From the NCBI GenBank assembly GCA_045638525.1, contig JAZUBQ010000023.1, positions 1-64,000 on the forward strand: 64,000 nt of DNA, given 5' to 3'. A program made the translations under genes and the position numbers. The notes beneath the pieces are model-generated. The model did no database searches. It had not been told where the DNA came from and saw only the letters and a list, made by a program, of their open reading frames with translations. The DNA comes from SIG452 sp045638525 (GTDB taxonomy: Bacteria; Bacillota; Clostridia; UMGS1840). Positions 63,783 through 64,000 of this stretch are shown here, one piece after another; within the stretch, counting starts at the first letter, position 1, and each line of letters starts with the position of its first letter.

Positions 63783-64000
63783 ATGAATATGGATAATGGT
63801 TATATTAATCCTTTGTTTTGGCTGCATGGCGAGGAAGAGGATGTTCTGAGAAATGAAGTCAGACTGTTGAAAAAAAACGGAATAAATGAGTTTATTATTG
63901 AAGCGAGACCGCATCCGCACTATTTGAAGGAAAAATGGTGGAGTGATCTGGAGATTCTGCTTGATGAAGCAAAAAAACAGAACATGGGTGTGTGGTTTTT
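63783..64000 (+). CDS. Start of a probable glycoside hydrolase (cut by window end)
   Basis: About 72 codons visible from ATG at 63783 behind GAGGTG. NPLFWLHGEEEDVLRNEVR, then LKKNGINEFIIEARP and a helix followed by KKQNMGVWFF: the alternating strand-helix order is the first turns of a TIM-barrel, as in large GH106-like or related hydrolases where the protein starts with a (F/W)W and a ban of E/R residues. Too short for a firm family. Same operon as the preceding genes. Confidence 0.65.
   Translation, partial: MNMDNGYINPLFWLHGEEEDVLRNEVRLLKKNGINEFIIEARPHPHYLKEKWWSDLEILLDEAKKQNMGVWF

Overview
The window looks like a low-GC Gram-positive anaerobe of the Clostridia type (Bacillota), probably a gut or environmental lineage that I cannot name. 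The reasons are purine-rich ribosome binding sites (AAAGGAGG type) with frequent GTG/TTG starts, near-consensus TTGACA-N17-TATAAT promoters, many S-layer homology (SLH) proteins, a Spo0A C-terminal-like regulator, and an LplB/YtcP-type sugar ABC importer with no ATPase of its own. Most of the sequence is devoted to the cell surface.

Layout. (1) 1-7.3 kb: the tail of one secreted protein, then a 1930-residue secreted repeat protein. (2) 7.6-11.3 kb, minus strand: a four-gene operon (membrane-anchored protein, homocysteine S-methyltransferase-type enzyme, GtrB/DPM1-like glycosyltransferase, M19 dipeptidase). (3) 11.65-16.8 kb: a second giant repeat protein, a relative of the first, that ends in a Hint (hedgehog/intein) domain. 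(4) 16.9-32.4 kb, minus strand: a surface-polysaccharide locus. It holds an initiating sugar transferase, two further glycosyltransferases, an EpsG-like polymerase, LicD, a Wzx-type flippase, a very large secreted NAGPA-type phosphodiester glycosidase, and the CpsB/CpsC/CpsD phosphatase-modulator-tyrosine kinase trio. An SLH protein and a coiled membrane protein lead it. (5) 32.8-36.5 kb: a large SLH protein with a predicted clan-CD (caspase/CHAT-like) cysteine protease module. (6) 37-44 kb: core genes (lysS, greA, an M23 peptidase, mazG, HU) plus small unknowns and a Spo0A_C-like protein. (7) 44.35-44.78 kb: five tRNA genes (Gly, Arg, His, Gln, Lys). (8) 44.8-50.1 kb: a small integrative element beside the tRNA array, with a tyrosine integrase, two excisionase-type HTH proteins, a Rep-like protein and one unknown 585-residue protein. 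(9) 50.3-64 kb: one long plus-strand operon for polysaccharide capture and use: two permeases, a lipoprotein binding protein, two SLH surface proteins, a pair of paralogous unknown enzymes (one surface-anchored, one apparently cytoplasmic) and the start of a probable glycoside hydrolase.

How the parts fit. Regions 3-5 build and decorate an envelope: the polysaccharide locus makes a glycan, SLH proteins are expected to bind it, and the giant repeat proteins would form extracellular fibres. LicD next to a protein carrying choline-binding-like repeats suggests phosphocholine-type decoration, which is an inference. Region 9 works the other way, taking in foreign glycan. The strongest candidates for new biology are the Hint-terminated repeat protein, the SLH-anchored clan-CD protease, the small integrative element with its unknown cargo, and the paired surface/cytoplasmic enzymes of unknown family. 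All family assignments come from reading the sequence; no database search was run.
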